This document shows, piece by piece, positions 1 to 8,163 of a stretch of 64,000 nucleotides of DNA. A program made the translations under genes and the position numbers. The stretch spans positions 3,162,001 through 3,226,000 of the forward strand of contig NZ_JALN02000001.1 of NCBI RefSeq assembly GCF_000559085.1, given 5' to 3'. Within the stretch, counting starts at the first letter, position 1, and each line of letters opens with the position of its first letter. Under the pieces are notes generated by a model. It saw only the letters and a program-made list of their open reading frames with translations, did not search any database and was not told the DNA's origin. This DNA is from Mycolicibacterium aromaticivorans JS19b1 = JCM 16368 (GTDB lineage Bacteria > Actinomycetota > Actinomycetes > Mycobacteriales > Mycobacteriaceae).

Positions 1-146
1 GTCATACCGTGCTCGACCACGGCGTCACCCCCGACGCGGGCCAGGACTGGGCGGATCCGTCCGCGTGGGATCACGGCCACGTCGACGACAACCATGGCGC
101 CAGCCTTGCGGCGCCGGAAGACCACGCCGGCTTCGAGTTGTTCTGA
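1..146 (+). CDS. C-terminal fragment of an Asp/His-rich protein (5' end outside window)
   Basis: The frame beginning at base 3 is open to a TGA at 144-146 and gives about 47 residues rich in Asp, His, Gly and Ala, ending HAGFELF. It is followed at once by a strong terminator hairpin, which supports it as a real gene end. No domain is recognisable. Its composition resembles the Asp/His-rich tail of the IniB-like protein that follows, so it may be a second IniB-family protein; that is an inference from composition and position only. Confidence 0.5.
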   Translation, partial: HTVLDHGVTPDAGQDWADPSAWDHGHVDDNHGASLAAPEDHAGFELF

Positions 147-155
147 TCCGCCGGC

Positions 156-192
156 AAATCCCCACGTCCCAGTGACGTGGGGATTTTCTGTT
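156..192 (+). terminator. Rho-independent terminator before iniB
   Basis: A perfect 13-bp stem (156-168 pairing with 174-186) with a 5-nt loop is followed by a T-rich run (TTTTCTGTTT). It sits ten bases after the stop of the upstream partial gene and would isolate the iniB promoter region from upstream transcription. Confidence 0.85.
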
Positions 193-199
193 TCCAGAG

Positions 200-262
200 C
201 TCTCCCTAGGGACCCCCTAATCCCCTACATAACTACCCCTGGCGGGCCCTAGTGGGGGCTTG
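200..262 (+). promoter_or_regulatory. Repeated CCCCTA motifs in the iniB upstream region
   Basis: Between the terminator and iniB lies a C-rich stretch with CCCCTA at about 214-219 and 222-227, a related CTACCCC at 233-239, a CCTAGG palindrome at 205-210 and a CCCTAG at 246-251. The clustering upstream of a gene family known to be induced by cell-wall stress suggests a regulatory region. No -10/-35 pair is clear to me, so the promoter is not placed. Confidence 0.35.
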
Positions 263-362
263 GCGAAGACGGGTTTCGACCCCGTTTTCGCTCGACCGTG
301 GCGTCCATAACGTGGTCTCCAGATCGCCGGAGTCACCGGCGAACACACCGAAAGGTCCGACC

Positions 363-1346
363 ATGCTCTCTCTCCTCGACTGGATCCTCGGCCTGTTCCG
401 CAACGAGGACGCCGCACGTGCGTTCGTCGCCGCGCCGGAGCAGACCATGCGCGACGCCGGGTTCGCCGGTGTGTCCGCCGCGCAGGTTTCGACGCTGGCC
501 GCCACCGCGGTTCCCGGCCTGGTGCTCGGCGACGGCGACCCGGTCGCCGGCCTGCAGCGCGCGGTATCAGACCAGTACGGCTTCGCGCCCGCCTACCAGC
601 CGGTCTACGCGCCGTCACCGACCTTCGCGCCGCAGACCGACCTGGCCAGCCACAACGACACCTCGCTGCTGAGCCCGGACCAGAACGCCGGCGGCAACGC
701 CCAGCAGGGTGGCTTCAACCTCGGCTTCGGCGACATCACCTTCGGCAACAAGACCACGAACACCGCCACCAATGGCGGGGTAGTGGTCGACGGCCACAAC
801 AAGGGCGACATCGTCAGCGGAGACGGCGCGGTCCTGGGCAACGGCAACGACGTGAACAACGGGCAGGTGGTCGCCGGAACCGGCTCGAACGTCGCGATCG
901 GCCACAGCAACATCCACGATGACGGCACCACCGCCACCGGCGGAAGCACCGTGATCAAGGACAACAGCGGCACGGTCCTGCACGACGTCGACGCCGGCGG
1001 TGGCAACGGCGGCGGAGCGTCGGCCGGCGGCAGCCTGATCGGCCTCGGCGGCGGGCACGCCTCCGGTGGCAACGCAGGCGGCGGCGGGATCACGATCGTC
1101 GACAACCACCCGTCGACCAACAGTGGCAATACGGCCGGCTCGCCGGTCAACACCGCGACCCACACCGCCACCACGGTGACCGACCACTCCGACAACTCGG
1201 TGCACCAGACGTACGACAGCTCGACACACGACTCGTCGAGCCACTCGCTGTTCGATGCGGGTCACGACACCACGCTGGTGAACAGTGGGCTCGACAACAG
1301 CCACGACATGGCGTTGGCGTCTGGCAACCACCTGCTGGGTTTGTAG
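363..1346 (+). CDS. iniB: IniB-like Gly/Asn-rich cell-wall-stress protein
   Basis: A 327-residue protein whose first 70 residues (MLSLLDWILGLFRNEDAARAF, then PEQ, PGL and GDP elements) match the conserved IniB N-terminus. The rest is low-complexity Gly/Asn/Asp/Ser/His/Thr sequence typical of this family. The ATG at 363 is chosen because GAAAGG lies 8-14 bases upstream and homology begins there; the frame is open further upstream from 252. iniA follows 86 bases downstream with its own good ribosome site. In M. tuberculosis iniB is the first gene of the isoniazid/ethambutol-inducible iniBAC operon. The molecular role of IniB is unknown. The repeat region here is far less Ala-rich than in M. tuberculosis IniB. 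Confidence 0.75.
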   Translation: MLSLLDWILGLFRNEDAARAFVAAPEQTMRDAGFAGVSAAQVSTLAATAVPGLVLGDGDPVAGLQRAVSDQYGFAPAYQPVYAPSPTFAPQTDLASHNDTSLLSPDQNAGGNAQQGGFNLGFGDITFGNKTTNTATNGGVVVDGHNKGDIVSGDGAVLGNGNDVNNGQVVAGTGSNVAIGHSNIHDDGTTATGGSTVIKDNSGTVLHDVDAGGGNGGGASAGGSLIGLGGGHASGGNAGGGGITIVDNHPSTNSGNTAGSPVNTATHTATTVTDHSDNSVHQTYDSSTHDSSSHSLFDAGHDTTLVNSGLDNSHDMALASGNHLLGL

Positions 1347-1432
1347 AGCAATCCGGCGACGGCGGGGACCTTCAGCAAGTCTGGAGGTTCCCGCCGCTTG
1401 CCTGCGCATACGGTGGACCACAGGGAGGACAC

Positions 1433-3292
1433 GTGACGCAACCACAGCAAGACCCGCGCCGGGTGAAGGTGATCGTCGAGCTGATCGATCACACCAGCGC
1501 GATCGCCGAACTCAATGACCGCGGCGATCTGGTTGCCCGGCTGGCGGTCGCCAAGGAGCGCATCACCGACCCGCAGATCCGGGTGGTCATCGCGGGTCAG
1601 CTCAAGCAGGGCAAGAGCCAGCTGCTGAACTCGCTGCTCAACATGCCGGTGGCCCGGGTCGGCGACGACGAGACCACCGCGCTGGTCACCGTGATCAGCT
1701 ACGCCGAGCAGCCGTCGGCCCGGTTGATCGTCTCGGTCGGCGAGGGTATGCCACCGCAGAGCATCGACATCCCGATCGACGACATCCGCCACGACCTGCG
1801 CCGCGCCCCGCAGGCGCAGGGCCGGGAGGTGTTGCGGGTCGAGGTCGGCGCACCAAGCCCTCTCCTGCAGGGCGGTCTGGCGTTCATCGACACCCCCGGT
1901 GTCGGCGGCCACGGCCAGCCGCACCTGTCGTCCACTCTGGGGCTGCTCCCGGATGCGGACGCGATGCTGATGATCAGCGACACCAGCCAGGAATTCACCG
2001 AACCCGAGATGCGGTTCATCCGCCAAGCCCATGAGATCTGCCCGGTCGGCGCTGTCATCGCCACCAAGACCGACCTCTACCCGTACTGGCGCGAGATCGT
2101 CGCCGCCAATACCGCGCATCTGCAGCGCGCGGGACTGCAGTTGCCGCTGATCCCGGCGTCCTCACTGCTGCGCAGCCACGCCATCCAGCTCAACGACAAG
2201 GAACTCAACGACGAATCGAACTTCCCGGCGATCGTCTCATGGCTATCGGAAAAGGTGCTGTCCCGGGAGAGCGACGCGGTGCGTGACCACGTGGTCGGCG
2301 AAATTCGCTCGGCAGCAGAACATCTCAACCTTTCGGTGAACTCCGAGCTGTCGGCGCTCAGTGACCCGGACCAGGCGCGCCGGCTCACCGAGGACCTCGA
2401 GCGCCGGAAGCAGGAAGCGCAGGACGCCCTGCAGCAGACCGCATTGTGGCAGCAGGTCCTCAACGACGGCATCGCCGACCTGACAGCCGACGTCGAGCAC
2501 GATCTGCGCGCCCGGTTCCGGGCCATCACCCAGCACATCGAGAGTGTCATCGACGAGGGCGACCCCACCCAGCACTGGGCGGAAATCGGTGCGGAGGTGG
2601 AGGATTCGGTTGCCAACGCCGTCGGTGACAACTTCGTGTGGGCCTATCAGCGTGCCGAGGCGCTGGCCGCCGACGTCGCGCGGACGTTCGTCGAGGCCGG
2701 ACTGGACGCCATCAAGATGCCGGAGGTGAGTGCTGCCGAGATGAATGCCGGTGTCGGTCGGCTCAAATCGCTGGCCCGCCTCGAGTCGAAGCCGATCGGT
2801 AAGGGCCACAAGGTGATCACCAGTATGCGTGGCTCCTACGGCGGTGTGCTGATGTTCGGCATGATCACCTCGGTGGCCGGTCTGGGCATGTTCAACCCGC
2901 TGTCGTTGGGTGCGGGTCTGCTGCTCGGCCGCAAGGCCTACAAGGAGGACATGGAGAACCGCATGATGCGGGTCCGCAACGAGGCCAAGACCAATCTGCG
3001 CCGCTTCGTCGACGACGTGCTGTTCGTGGTGTCCAAGGAGTCCCGCGACCGGCTCAAGAACGTCCAGCGCCAGTTGCGCGACCACTACCGCGACATCGCC
3101 AACCAGACCACCCGCTCGCTCAACGAGTCGTTGCAGTCCACCATCGCCGCCGCGCGGATGGAGGAGACCGAGCGCAACAACCGCATCCGCGAGCTCGAAC
3201 GCCAGGCGAATATTCTCGGCCAGGTGATCGACAATGCCGAAAAGCTATTTCCCGCAGTGCTTTCTACGGCGACGACGACCGAGTCTCGTTGA
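1433..3292 (+). CDS. iniA: IniA, dynamin-like GTPase
   Basis: A 619-residue bacterial dynamin-like protein. The GTPase domain shows a P-loop (AGQLKQGKS, about residues 54-62), a G3 motif DTPG and a TKTD G4 motif. A long helical middle follows, then a hydrophobic paddle-like segment near residues 470-500 (GVLMFGMITSVAGLGMF) and a basic coiled-coil tail. M. tuberculosis IniA is a membrane-associated dynamin implicated in membrane fission or repair and in tolerance to cell-wall drugs. The GTG start at 1433 is preceded by GGGAGGA at ideal spacing. Unlike in M. tuberculosis, iniC does not follow directly: an opposite-strand gene intervenes and overlaps the last 29 bases of this gene. Confidence 0.92.
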   Translation: MTQPQQDPRRVKVIVELIDHTSAIAELNDRGDLVARLAVAKERITDPQIRVVIAGQLKQGKSQLLNSLLNMPVARVGDDETTALVTVISYAEQPSARLIVSVGEGMPPQSIDIPIDDIRHDLRRAPQAQGREVLRVEVGAPSPLLQGGLAFIDTPGVGGHGQPHLSSTLGLLPDADAMLMISDTSQEFTEPEMRFIRQAHEICPVGAVIATKTDLYPYWREIVAANTAHLQRAGLQLPLIPASSLLRSHAIQLNDKELNDESNFPAIVSWLSEKVLSRESDAVRDHVVGEIRSAAEHLNLSVNSELSALSDPDQARRLTEDLERRKQEAQDALQQTALWQQVLNDGIADLTADVEHDLRARFRAITQHIESVIDEGDPTQHWAEIGAEVEDSVANAVGDNFVWAYQRAEALAADVARTFVEAGLDAIKMPEVSAAEMNAGVGRLKSLARLESKPIGKGHKVITSMRGSYGGVLMFGMITSVAGLGMFNPLSLGAGLLLGRKAYKEDMENRMMRVRNEAKTNLRRFVDDVLFVVSKESRDRLKNVQRQLRDHYRDIANQTTRSLNESLQSTIAAARMEETERNNRIRELERQANILGQVIDNAEKLFPAVLSTATTTESR

Positions 3293-3698
3293 GCCGCGGC
3301 CCGGATCTGGTGCCCGGCGGGTGGGTGACGCGGGTGGGGAAGGCGCCCGGGAACGTCGGGGCCACCCGCTCCGACGGCGGAACCTCCGAGGTCGGCGCGC
3401 TCGACGTCGGCGACGACGTACCGCTGGTGGTGCTCTCACCCGGTAACCCGATATCGGTCGTCGACAGCTGAACGTTGGGATAGGACGTACTCGTCGAGCC
3501 CGCGGTGGTCTTCGCGATGTGTGGCGCGTCGGGGATGTACGTGCCGGGCGGAAGAACGGTCTCGGTGCCTGTGGTGCTCCACTTGCTCGACATCGTCACC
3601 ACCGCATAGACCAGGATCGCGACCACCACGAGCCCGAGCAGCCCGGCGGCCGACGTAGCAGCCGGCGAGCGGTACCACGGCGCCTTGTGCTGGGGCAT
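3264..3698 (-). CDS. Single-pass membrane protein, PWYR-motif family, Ser/Thr/Pro-rich tail
   Basis: 144 residues: a short N-terminus with APWYRSP, one transmembrane helix (about residues 17-38, GLLGLVVVAILVYAVVTM), then a Ser/Thr/Pro-rich extracytoplasmic tail. The predicted topology is cytoplasmic N-terminus and extracellular tail. It converges on iniA with a 29-base overlap and is divergent from iniC (57 bases apart), so it separates the two dynamin genes. The same PWYR-TM-Ser/Thr layout occurs in the two proteins encoded at 5237-5827 and 5846-6457. The start was chosen at ATG 3698, with AGGA upstream; the frame is open further upstream but runs into iniC. Function unknown; location suggests a link with the ini envelope-stress genes. 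Confidence 0.7.
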   Translation of the reverse strand: MPQHKAPWYRSPAATSAAGLLGLVVVAILVYAVVTMSSKWSTTGTETVLPPGTYIPDAPHIAKTTAGSTSTSYPNVQLSTTDIGLPGESTTSGTSSPTSSAPTSEVPPSERVAPTFPGAFPTRVTHPPGTRSGPRLNETRSSSP

Positions 3699-3755
3699 GG
3701 CGGCTGATCCTAGCCGTGATAAGAGCGGACCGCCGGACCGTAGACTCGTCGTTCG

Positions 3756-5240
3756 ATGAGCACCAGCGATCAGGTTCGCGCCATCCTGGGCGGCACCCGT
3801 CGTGCCTACCAGGGTGAACCGGCATACCGCGAGCGGCCCGACGTCTTCAACGAACTGGACCGCATCGCCGGGCGGCTCAACCAGCCGATCCGCATCGCGC
3901 TGGCAGGCACGCTCAAAGCCGGCAAGTCGACTCTGGTCAACGCGCTGGTGGGGGAGAACATCGCGCCCACCGATGCGACCGAGGCCACCCGCATCGTCAC
4001 ATGGTTTCGGCACGGCCCGATCCCGAAGGTCACCGCCAACCACGTCGGCGGACGGCGCTCCAATGTGCCGATCGCCCGCGATGGCGGGCTGACCTTCGAC
4101 TTCGGCCGCCTGGATGCCAACGACATCGTCGATCTCGACGTCGAGTGGCCGGCCGCCGAACTGATCGACGCGACGATCATCGACACGCCAGGCACATCAT
4201 CGCTGTCGCGCGATGTCTCCGAACGCACGCTGCGGCTATTGGTGCCCGAGGACGGTGTACCGCGAGTCGACGCAGTGGTGTTCCTGCTGCGCACGCTGAA
4301 CGCCGCGGACATCGCTCTGCTCAAGCAGATCGGGGAGCTGGTCGGCGGATCCTCGGGTGCACTCGGGGTGATCGGGGTGGCCTCCCGGGCCGACGAGATC
4401 GGCGCAGGCCGCCTCGACGCGATGATGTCGGCCAAGGATGTCGCGCAGCGATTCACCGGTGAACTGGACCGGACCGGCATCTGTCAGGCGGTCGTTCCGG
4501 TCTCGGGACTGCTGGCGCTGACCGCCCGGACCCTGCGGCAGAGCGAGTTCGCCGCACTGGAGAAGCTCGCGGCGGTCGATGCCAACGAGCTCAACAAGGC
4601 GATGCTCTCCGTGGACCGCTTCGTTCGCGAGGACAGTGCCCTGCCGGTGGACGCTCAGACCCGTGCCCAGCTTCTGGACCGGTTCGGCATGTTCGGCCTG
4701 CGGATCTCGATCGCGGTGTTGCGGGCAGGCGTGGCAACGGATTCCGTCACCCTGGCCGACGAGCTACTCGAACGCAGCGGCCTGGTAGCGCTGCGCGACG
4801 TGATCGATCAACAGTTCGCGCAGCGCTCCGAACTACTCAAGGCGCACACCGCCCTGGTCTCGTTGCGCCGCTTCGTCGAGATACACCCGATCACCGCGAC
4901 GCCGTACATCATCGCCGACATCGACCCGCTGCTGGCCGACACCCACGCCTTCGAAGAACTCCGGCTGCTCAGCCAACTACGTTCTCGGCCAACGACTTTG
5001 ACCGAAGACGAGATGGCCTCCCTGCGTCGGGTGATCGGTGGCTCCGGTACCGACGCGGCAAGCCGGCTGGGATTGACCGCCGAAACGCCCGGCGACGGGC
5101 CGCGCGCCGCCTTCGCGGCGGCACAGCGCTGGCGTCGCCGCGCCGACCATCCGCTGAACGATCCATTCACCACCAGGGCCTGTCGCGCCGCGGTGCGCAG
5201 CGCCGAGGCGCTGGTCGCGATGTACGCCGCAGGCGGTTAG
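3756..5240 (+). CDS. iniC: IniC, dynamin-like GTPase
   Basis: A 494-residue dynamin-family GTPase, nearly the same length as M. tuberculosis IniC (493). It has a P-loop ALAGTLKAGKST near residues 47-58, a G3 motif DTPG, a switch-I region (PTDATEATR) and helical C-terminal domains. It is the partner of IniA in the cell-wall-stress ini system. It must have its own promoter or a leader in 3699-3755, because the gene directly upstream is on the opposite strand. Its stop codon overlaps the stop of the convergent gene at 5237 by four bases. Confidence 0.9.
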   Translation: MSTSDQVRAILGGTRRAYQGEPAYRERPDVFNELDRIAGRLNQPIRIALAGTLKAGKSTLVNALVGENIAPTDATEATRIVTWFRHGPIPKVTANHVGGRRSNVPIARDGGLTFDFGRLDANDIVDLDVEWPAAELIDATIIDTPGTSSLSRDVSERTLRLLVPEDGVPRVDAVVFLLRTLNAADIALLKQIGELVGGSSGALGVIGVASRADEIGAGRLDAMMSAKDVAQRFTGELDRTGICQAVVPVSGLLALTARTLRQSEFAALEKLAAVDANELNKAMLSVDRFVREDSALPVDAQTRAQLLDRFGMFGLRISIAVLRAGVATDSVTLADELLERSGLVALRDVIDQQFAQRSELLKAHTALVSLRRFVEIHPITATPYIIADIDPLLADTHAFEELRLLSQLRSRPTTLTEDEMASLRRVIGGSGTDAASRLGLTAETPGDGPRAAFAAAQRWRRRADHPLNDPFTTRACRAAVRSAEALVAMYAAGG

Positions 5241-5827
5241 CCGCCGCCCGGCCGCGGGAAGCCCGGGATCGTCGGCAGCAGCCGCTGCGTCGTGGTCACC
5301 GTTTCGGTCACCGTGCTCACCGAGGTCGACACCGACGTGCTCGTGCTGGTGCTGGTGCTCGTACTGGTGCTGGTCGACGGCGGTTCGGTGGTCGTCGTGG
5401 TGGTCGGCGTGTCCGTCGTCGTCGCGGGGGCCTGCGTGGCGGTCGGGGATTCGGTCACCGTCTGGGTGAAGCCCGGCTCCGGAGCGACGGACGCCGATGT
5501 GGCTGCCGTGGTCGAGGTGGTCGGCGACGTCGTGGTCGTGGTCGCCGGGCTGGATCCGTCGCTACCGGTGAACTTGACGATCGCATAGACCAGCAGAGCC
5601 AGGATGGCCGCGGTCAGCACGCCGAGGCCGACGAGCGCCGCGGGCTTGCGGTACCAGGGGGTCGGCTCGGGCGGGGGTGGGGAGGCGCCGTAACCGGTCG
5701 GCGCTCCGTAACCAGATTGCTGGTAGTCGCTGTATGCCTCGCCGCCGGTACCGCCGTAGTTTGCGTACTGCGTCGGGTCACTGTCGGAGTAGTTGTTCGG
5801 GTCGTCGGGGGATCCGTCGCGCGCCAC
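5237..5827 (-). CDS. Single-pass membrane protein, PWYR-motif family, Gly/Tyr-rich N-terminus
   Basis: 196 residues starting at GTG 5827 (MARDGSP). The N-terminal 60 residues are rich in Tyr, Gly, Ser and Gln (cytoplasmic). TPWYRKPA precedes a transmembrane helix (about 73-95), and the rest is a Ser/Thr tract with runs of alternating ST encoded by a degenerate hexamer repeat (about 5335-5385). It ends in a Pro/Gly-rich tail (PGFPRPGGG). It is convergent with iniC (stops overlap) and is the second of two tandem paralogues on this strand. The shared start (MA[RK]) with its neighbour supports the GTG choice. Function unknown. Confidence 0.7.
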   Translation of the reverse strand: MARDGSPDDPNNYSDSDPTQYANYGGTGGEAYSDYQQSGYGAPTGYGASPPPPEPTPWYRKPAALVGLGVLTAAILALLVYAIVKFTGSDGSSPATTTTTSPTTSTTAATSASVAPEPGFTQTVTESPTATQAPATTTDTPTTTTTTEPPSTSTSTSTSTSTSTSVSTSVSTVTETVTTTQRLLPTIPGFPRPGGG

Positions 5828-5845
5828 GGGTTCAGATTCTAACCG

Positions 5846-6457
5846 TCAGCCGCCGCCCGGTTGATTGGGGAAGGCCGGTCGGTGGGTGGGACGGACGCTG
5901 ATCTGCGGCGGCCTGGTCTGCGGGGTGGTCACGTTGGGGCGGCCGCTGTCGTTCTGCTGTGGGTATCGCGGATACCAGGTGCCCTGAGGTGGCGCCGGTG
6001 GCGGGCTCTCCGGTGGTGGTGGCGGCGGTGGTGGTGGGGGCGGCTCGGACGGCTCTGAACTGGTCAGCCCCGTGGTGGTCGGCGAGCTGGTGGTGGTCGA
6101 CGTCGTGGTCGTGGACTTCCCGGAGTCATCGGAGTCCAGCGCCACCAGGAGGACCGCGGCGACCAGGATCGCGACCCCTGCCACACCGATCGCGGTGAGG
6201 GCGAGCGTCGCCTGCCTCTTGCGGTACCACGGCCGTTCCGGGAACCAGAACGCCTCGGGAGCGAACGGGTCGAAGCCGTCGTCGGCGGTGAGCACCGGCA
6301 GCGCGGGATCAGTCGGCGGGTCGATGTCGTCATCCGCGGGTGTGTCGGCGACCGCTGCCGACCCCGGGTAGGGCTGCTCGGGGTAGGGCCCGAACGGGTC
6401 ACCGATTGGGACGGGCGATGCCTCGTCGACATCCCCAGCGGGGTCGTGCTTCGCCAC
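5846..6457 (-). CDS. Single-pass membrane protein, PWYR-motif family, Pro-rich tail
   Basis: 203 residues from GTG 6457 (MAKHDP). An acidic, Pro-rich cytoplasmic N-terminus leads to RPWYRKRQ and a transmembrane helix (LALTAIGVAGVAILVAAVLL), followed by Ser/Thr repeats, a run of eleven prolines and a C-terminus NQPGGG. The frame is open upstream to 6505, but the GTG start aligns with the paralogous start of the next gene. It lies upstream of its paralogue with 18 bases between them, so the two are probably cotranscribed after a tandem duplication. Function unknown. Confidence 0.68.
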   Translation of the reverse strand: MAKHDPAGDVDEASPVPIGDPFGPYPEQPYPGSAAVADTPADDDIDPPTDPALPVLTADDGFDPFAPEAFWFPERPWYRKRQATLALTAIGVAGVAILVAAVLLVALDSDDSGKSTTTTSTTTSSPTTTGLTSSEPSEPPPPPPPPPPPESPPPAPPQGTWYPRYPQQNDSGRPNVTTPQTRPPQISVRPTHRPAFPNQPGGG

Positions 6458-6505
6458 GGCTACTGATGCTAAACGGCCCGCCAGGGCCGATGCAGCGTTC
6501 GGCAA

Positions 6506-7438
6506 TCAGGCGAGTTGCCGGACCACCTCGGTGGCGAAGAGTTCGACGTGGTCGATATCGGACATATCCAGCAGTTGGAGGTACACCCGCTGCACTCCCG
6601 CATCAATGAACGCCCCCAACCGGTCGACGATTTCGGTGGGCGTACCGACCAGCGGCGTGTTGGTTCGCAGTTCGTCGACTTCCCGGGAAATCGCCTGCGC
6701 CCGCCGGCTGATCTCGGCGTCGTCGCGACCGGCGCACACCACGAACGCCGCGGAATACACGATGTCCTCGGGTGCGCGACCGGCGTCGCTCAGCGCGGCG
6801 CGCACTCGGGCGTACTGGGGTTCAACGAAGTCCAGGGCGGGGAACGCGAGGTTGTACTCGGCGCCGTAGCGGGCGACCAGGGCCGGCGTCCGTTTGGGAC
6901 CGTTGCCGCCGATGATGATCGGCGGATGGGGATCTTGTACGGGCTTGGGCAGCGCGGGCGAGTCTTTGACGGTGTAGTGGGTGCCGTCGTAGTCGAAGGT
7001 CTGGCCCGCCGGCGTGGTCCACAGGCCAGTGATGATGTCGAGTTGTTCGCCCAACCGCTCGAACCGTTCACCCAGCGGTGGGAACGGGATCGCGTAAGCG
7101 AGATGCTCGGCGTCGAACCAGCCTGCGCCGATACCGAGATCGACCCTGCCTGAGCTCATAGCGTCGACCTGAGCCACCGAGATGGCCAGCGGCCCCGGAT
7201 GGCGGAAGGTGGCGGAGGTGACCAGCGTGCCGAGCCTGATGGTGCTGGTCTCCCGGGCAATGCCGGCCAGCGTCACCCAGGAGTCGGTGGGTCCGGGCAG
7301 GCCGTCGCCGCTCATCGCCAGGTAGTGGTCGGAGCGGAAAAAGGCTGAGTAGCCCAGAGATTCGGCGGCCTGGGCCACCGCAAGCTGATCGGTGTAGGTG
7401 GCACCTTGCTGGGGTTCGACGAAGACGCGGAAGTCCAT
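6506..7438 (-). CDS. LLM-class F420-dependent oxidoreductase
   Basis: 310 residues of the luciferase-like monooxygenase family: an N-terminal MDFRVFVEPQ strand, GYSAFFRSDHY, the family signature RVDLGIGAGWFDAEH, and a late GTPTEIVDRLGAF segment. In mycobacteria such proteins usually bind the deazaflavin F420 and reduce or oxidise small metabolites; the substrate is not predictable here. The start is ATG 7438. It is transcribed away from lpqJ on the same strand with a 10-base gap, so it may be the second gene of an lpqJ-led transcript. Confidence 0.85.
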   Translation of the reverse strand: MDFRVFVEPQQGATYTDQLAVAQAAESLGYSAFFRSDHYLAMSGDGLPGPTDSWVTLAGIARETSTIRLGTLVTSATFRHPGPLAISVAQVDAMSSGRVDLGIGAGWFDAEHLAYAIPFPPLGERFERLGEQLDIITGLWTTPAGQTFDYDGTHYTVKDSPALPKPVQDPHPPIIIGGNGPKRTPALVARYGAEYNLAFPALDFVEPQYARVRAALSDAGRAPEDIVYSAAFVVCAGRDDAEISRRAQAISREVDELRTNTPLVGTPTEIVDRLGAFIDAGVQRVYLQLLDMSDIDHVELFATEVVRQLA

Positions 7439-7448
7439 ATCGCCCAGC

Positions 7449-8012
7449 TTAGAAAACTTGAGCCCCCTGTGTGCCGACGACCATTCCGTGCCCCGTGCCG
7501 TCGTTGGTGAAGCGGGTCCCGTCGCTGCGGGCGTCGATGGTCCAGCCGACCGCGTGATAGGTCGCGTAGTCGAGCGTCGTGGTGGGGATATCTCCGAGGT
7601 TGCCGAGGATCCAGCGCAAGTTTCCCCCGGCGGTCACTTCGACACCGTTGGCGGGGGTGCCGTTGATGGTGGGTGCGTTCGTGAAATTCGATTCGCAGCC
7701 GACCGACTCTGAGTTGAGCTGGCAGCGGGTCTGACCGGACTTGGTTTCGATGTAGACGTAGCCGGTGTCGCTGGGCGGCAGGGTCTGGCCGCCCGGATTG
7801 GGCACCGACGGCGACGGGGTCGGCGACGGCGTCGTCGTCGGCAGCGGTGTGGACACGGTCGGCCTGCTGGTGGGGAAACTCGGCTCCCCGCCCGGTCCGC
7901 AGCCCGGGCATCGGGCCGCGCCGTCGGTGGTGGAGCTACACCCGGCAGCAGCACCGGCAGCCATCAGCCACACCACCGCCGCACCGGCCTTCATGCCGTT
8001 GGATATCCGCAC
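7449..8012 (-). CDS. lpqJ: Lipoprotein LpqJ
   Basis: 187 residues with a lipoprotein signal peptide ending in a lipobox (AAAGC, Cys near residue 25), a Thr/Pro/Ser linker, and a C-terminal domain with SGQTRCQLN, VGCESNF, a WILGNLG strand, and FTNDGTGHGM. This matches mycobacterial LpqJ (186 residues in M. tuberculosis), which lies just after iniC there too. The GTG at 8012 is chosen because AGGAG sits six bases upstream; ATG 7994 is an internal alternative. The mature protein is expected to be acylated and held on the outer face of the plasma membrane. Two Cys in the C-terminal domain may form a disulfide. Function unknown. Confidence 0.82.
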   Translation of the reverse strand: MRISNGMKAGAAVVWLMAAGAAAGCSSTTDGAARCPGCGPGGEPSFPTSRPTVSTPLPTTTPSPTPSPSVPNPGGQTLPPSDTGYVYIETKSGQTRCQLNSESVGCESNFTNAPTINGTPANGVEVTAGGNLRWILGNLGDIPTTTLDYATYHAVGWTIDARSDGTRFTNDGTGHGMVVGTQGAQVF

Positions 8013-8049
8013 GTCGAACTCCTGCCGTCGGATGTCAGGGTACGCATGC

Positions 8050-8076
8050 AGTGACGTAAGTGACTCCAGTGACTCG
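8050..8076 (+). repeat. Three 9-bp direct repeats (AGTGAC) between lpqJ and the acyl-CoA dehydrogenase
   Basis: AGTGAC starts at 8050, 8059 and 8068, each followed by three variable bases, giving exact 9-bp spacing. The array lies in the divergent intergenic region between lpqJ (start 8012) and the acyl-CoA dehydrogenase gene (start 8164), a likely place for an activator or repressor site. The binding protein is not identified. Confidence 0.45.
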
Positions 8077-8163
8077 CGGGGCTGAGTCCGATGACCCTGG
8101 CGATCTCGGAACCCGTGACCTGTGATCGGGCTAGATTCGATGCAGCGATGAAAGGGTGCGTCC

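Noticed and set aside
5335..5385. Short tandem repeat that could be taken for a CRISPR or minisatellite
   Set aside because: It is a degenerate hexamer encoding alternating Ser-Thr in the tail of a membrane protein, with no spacers.
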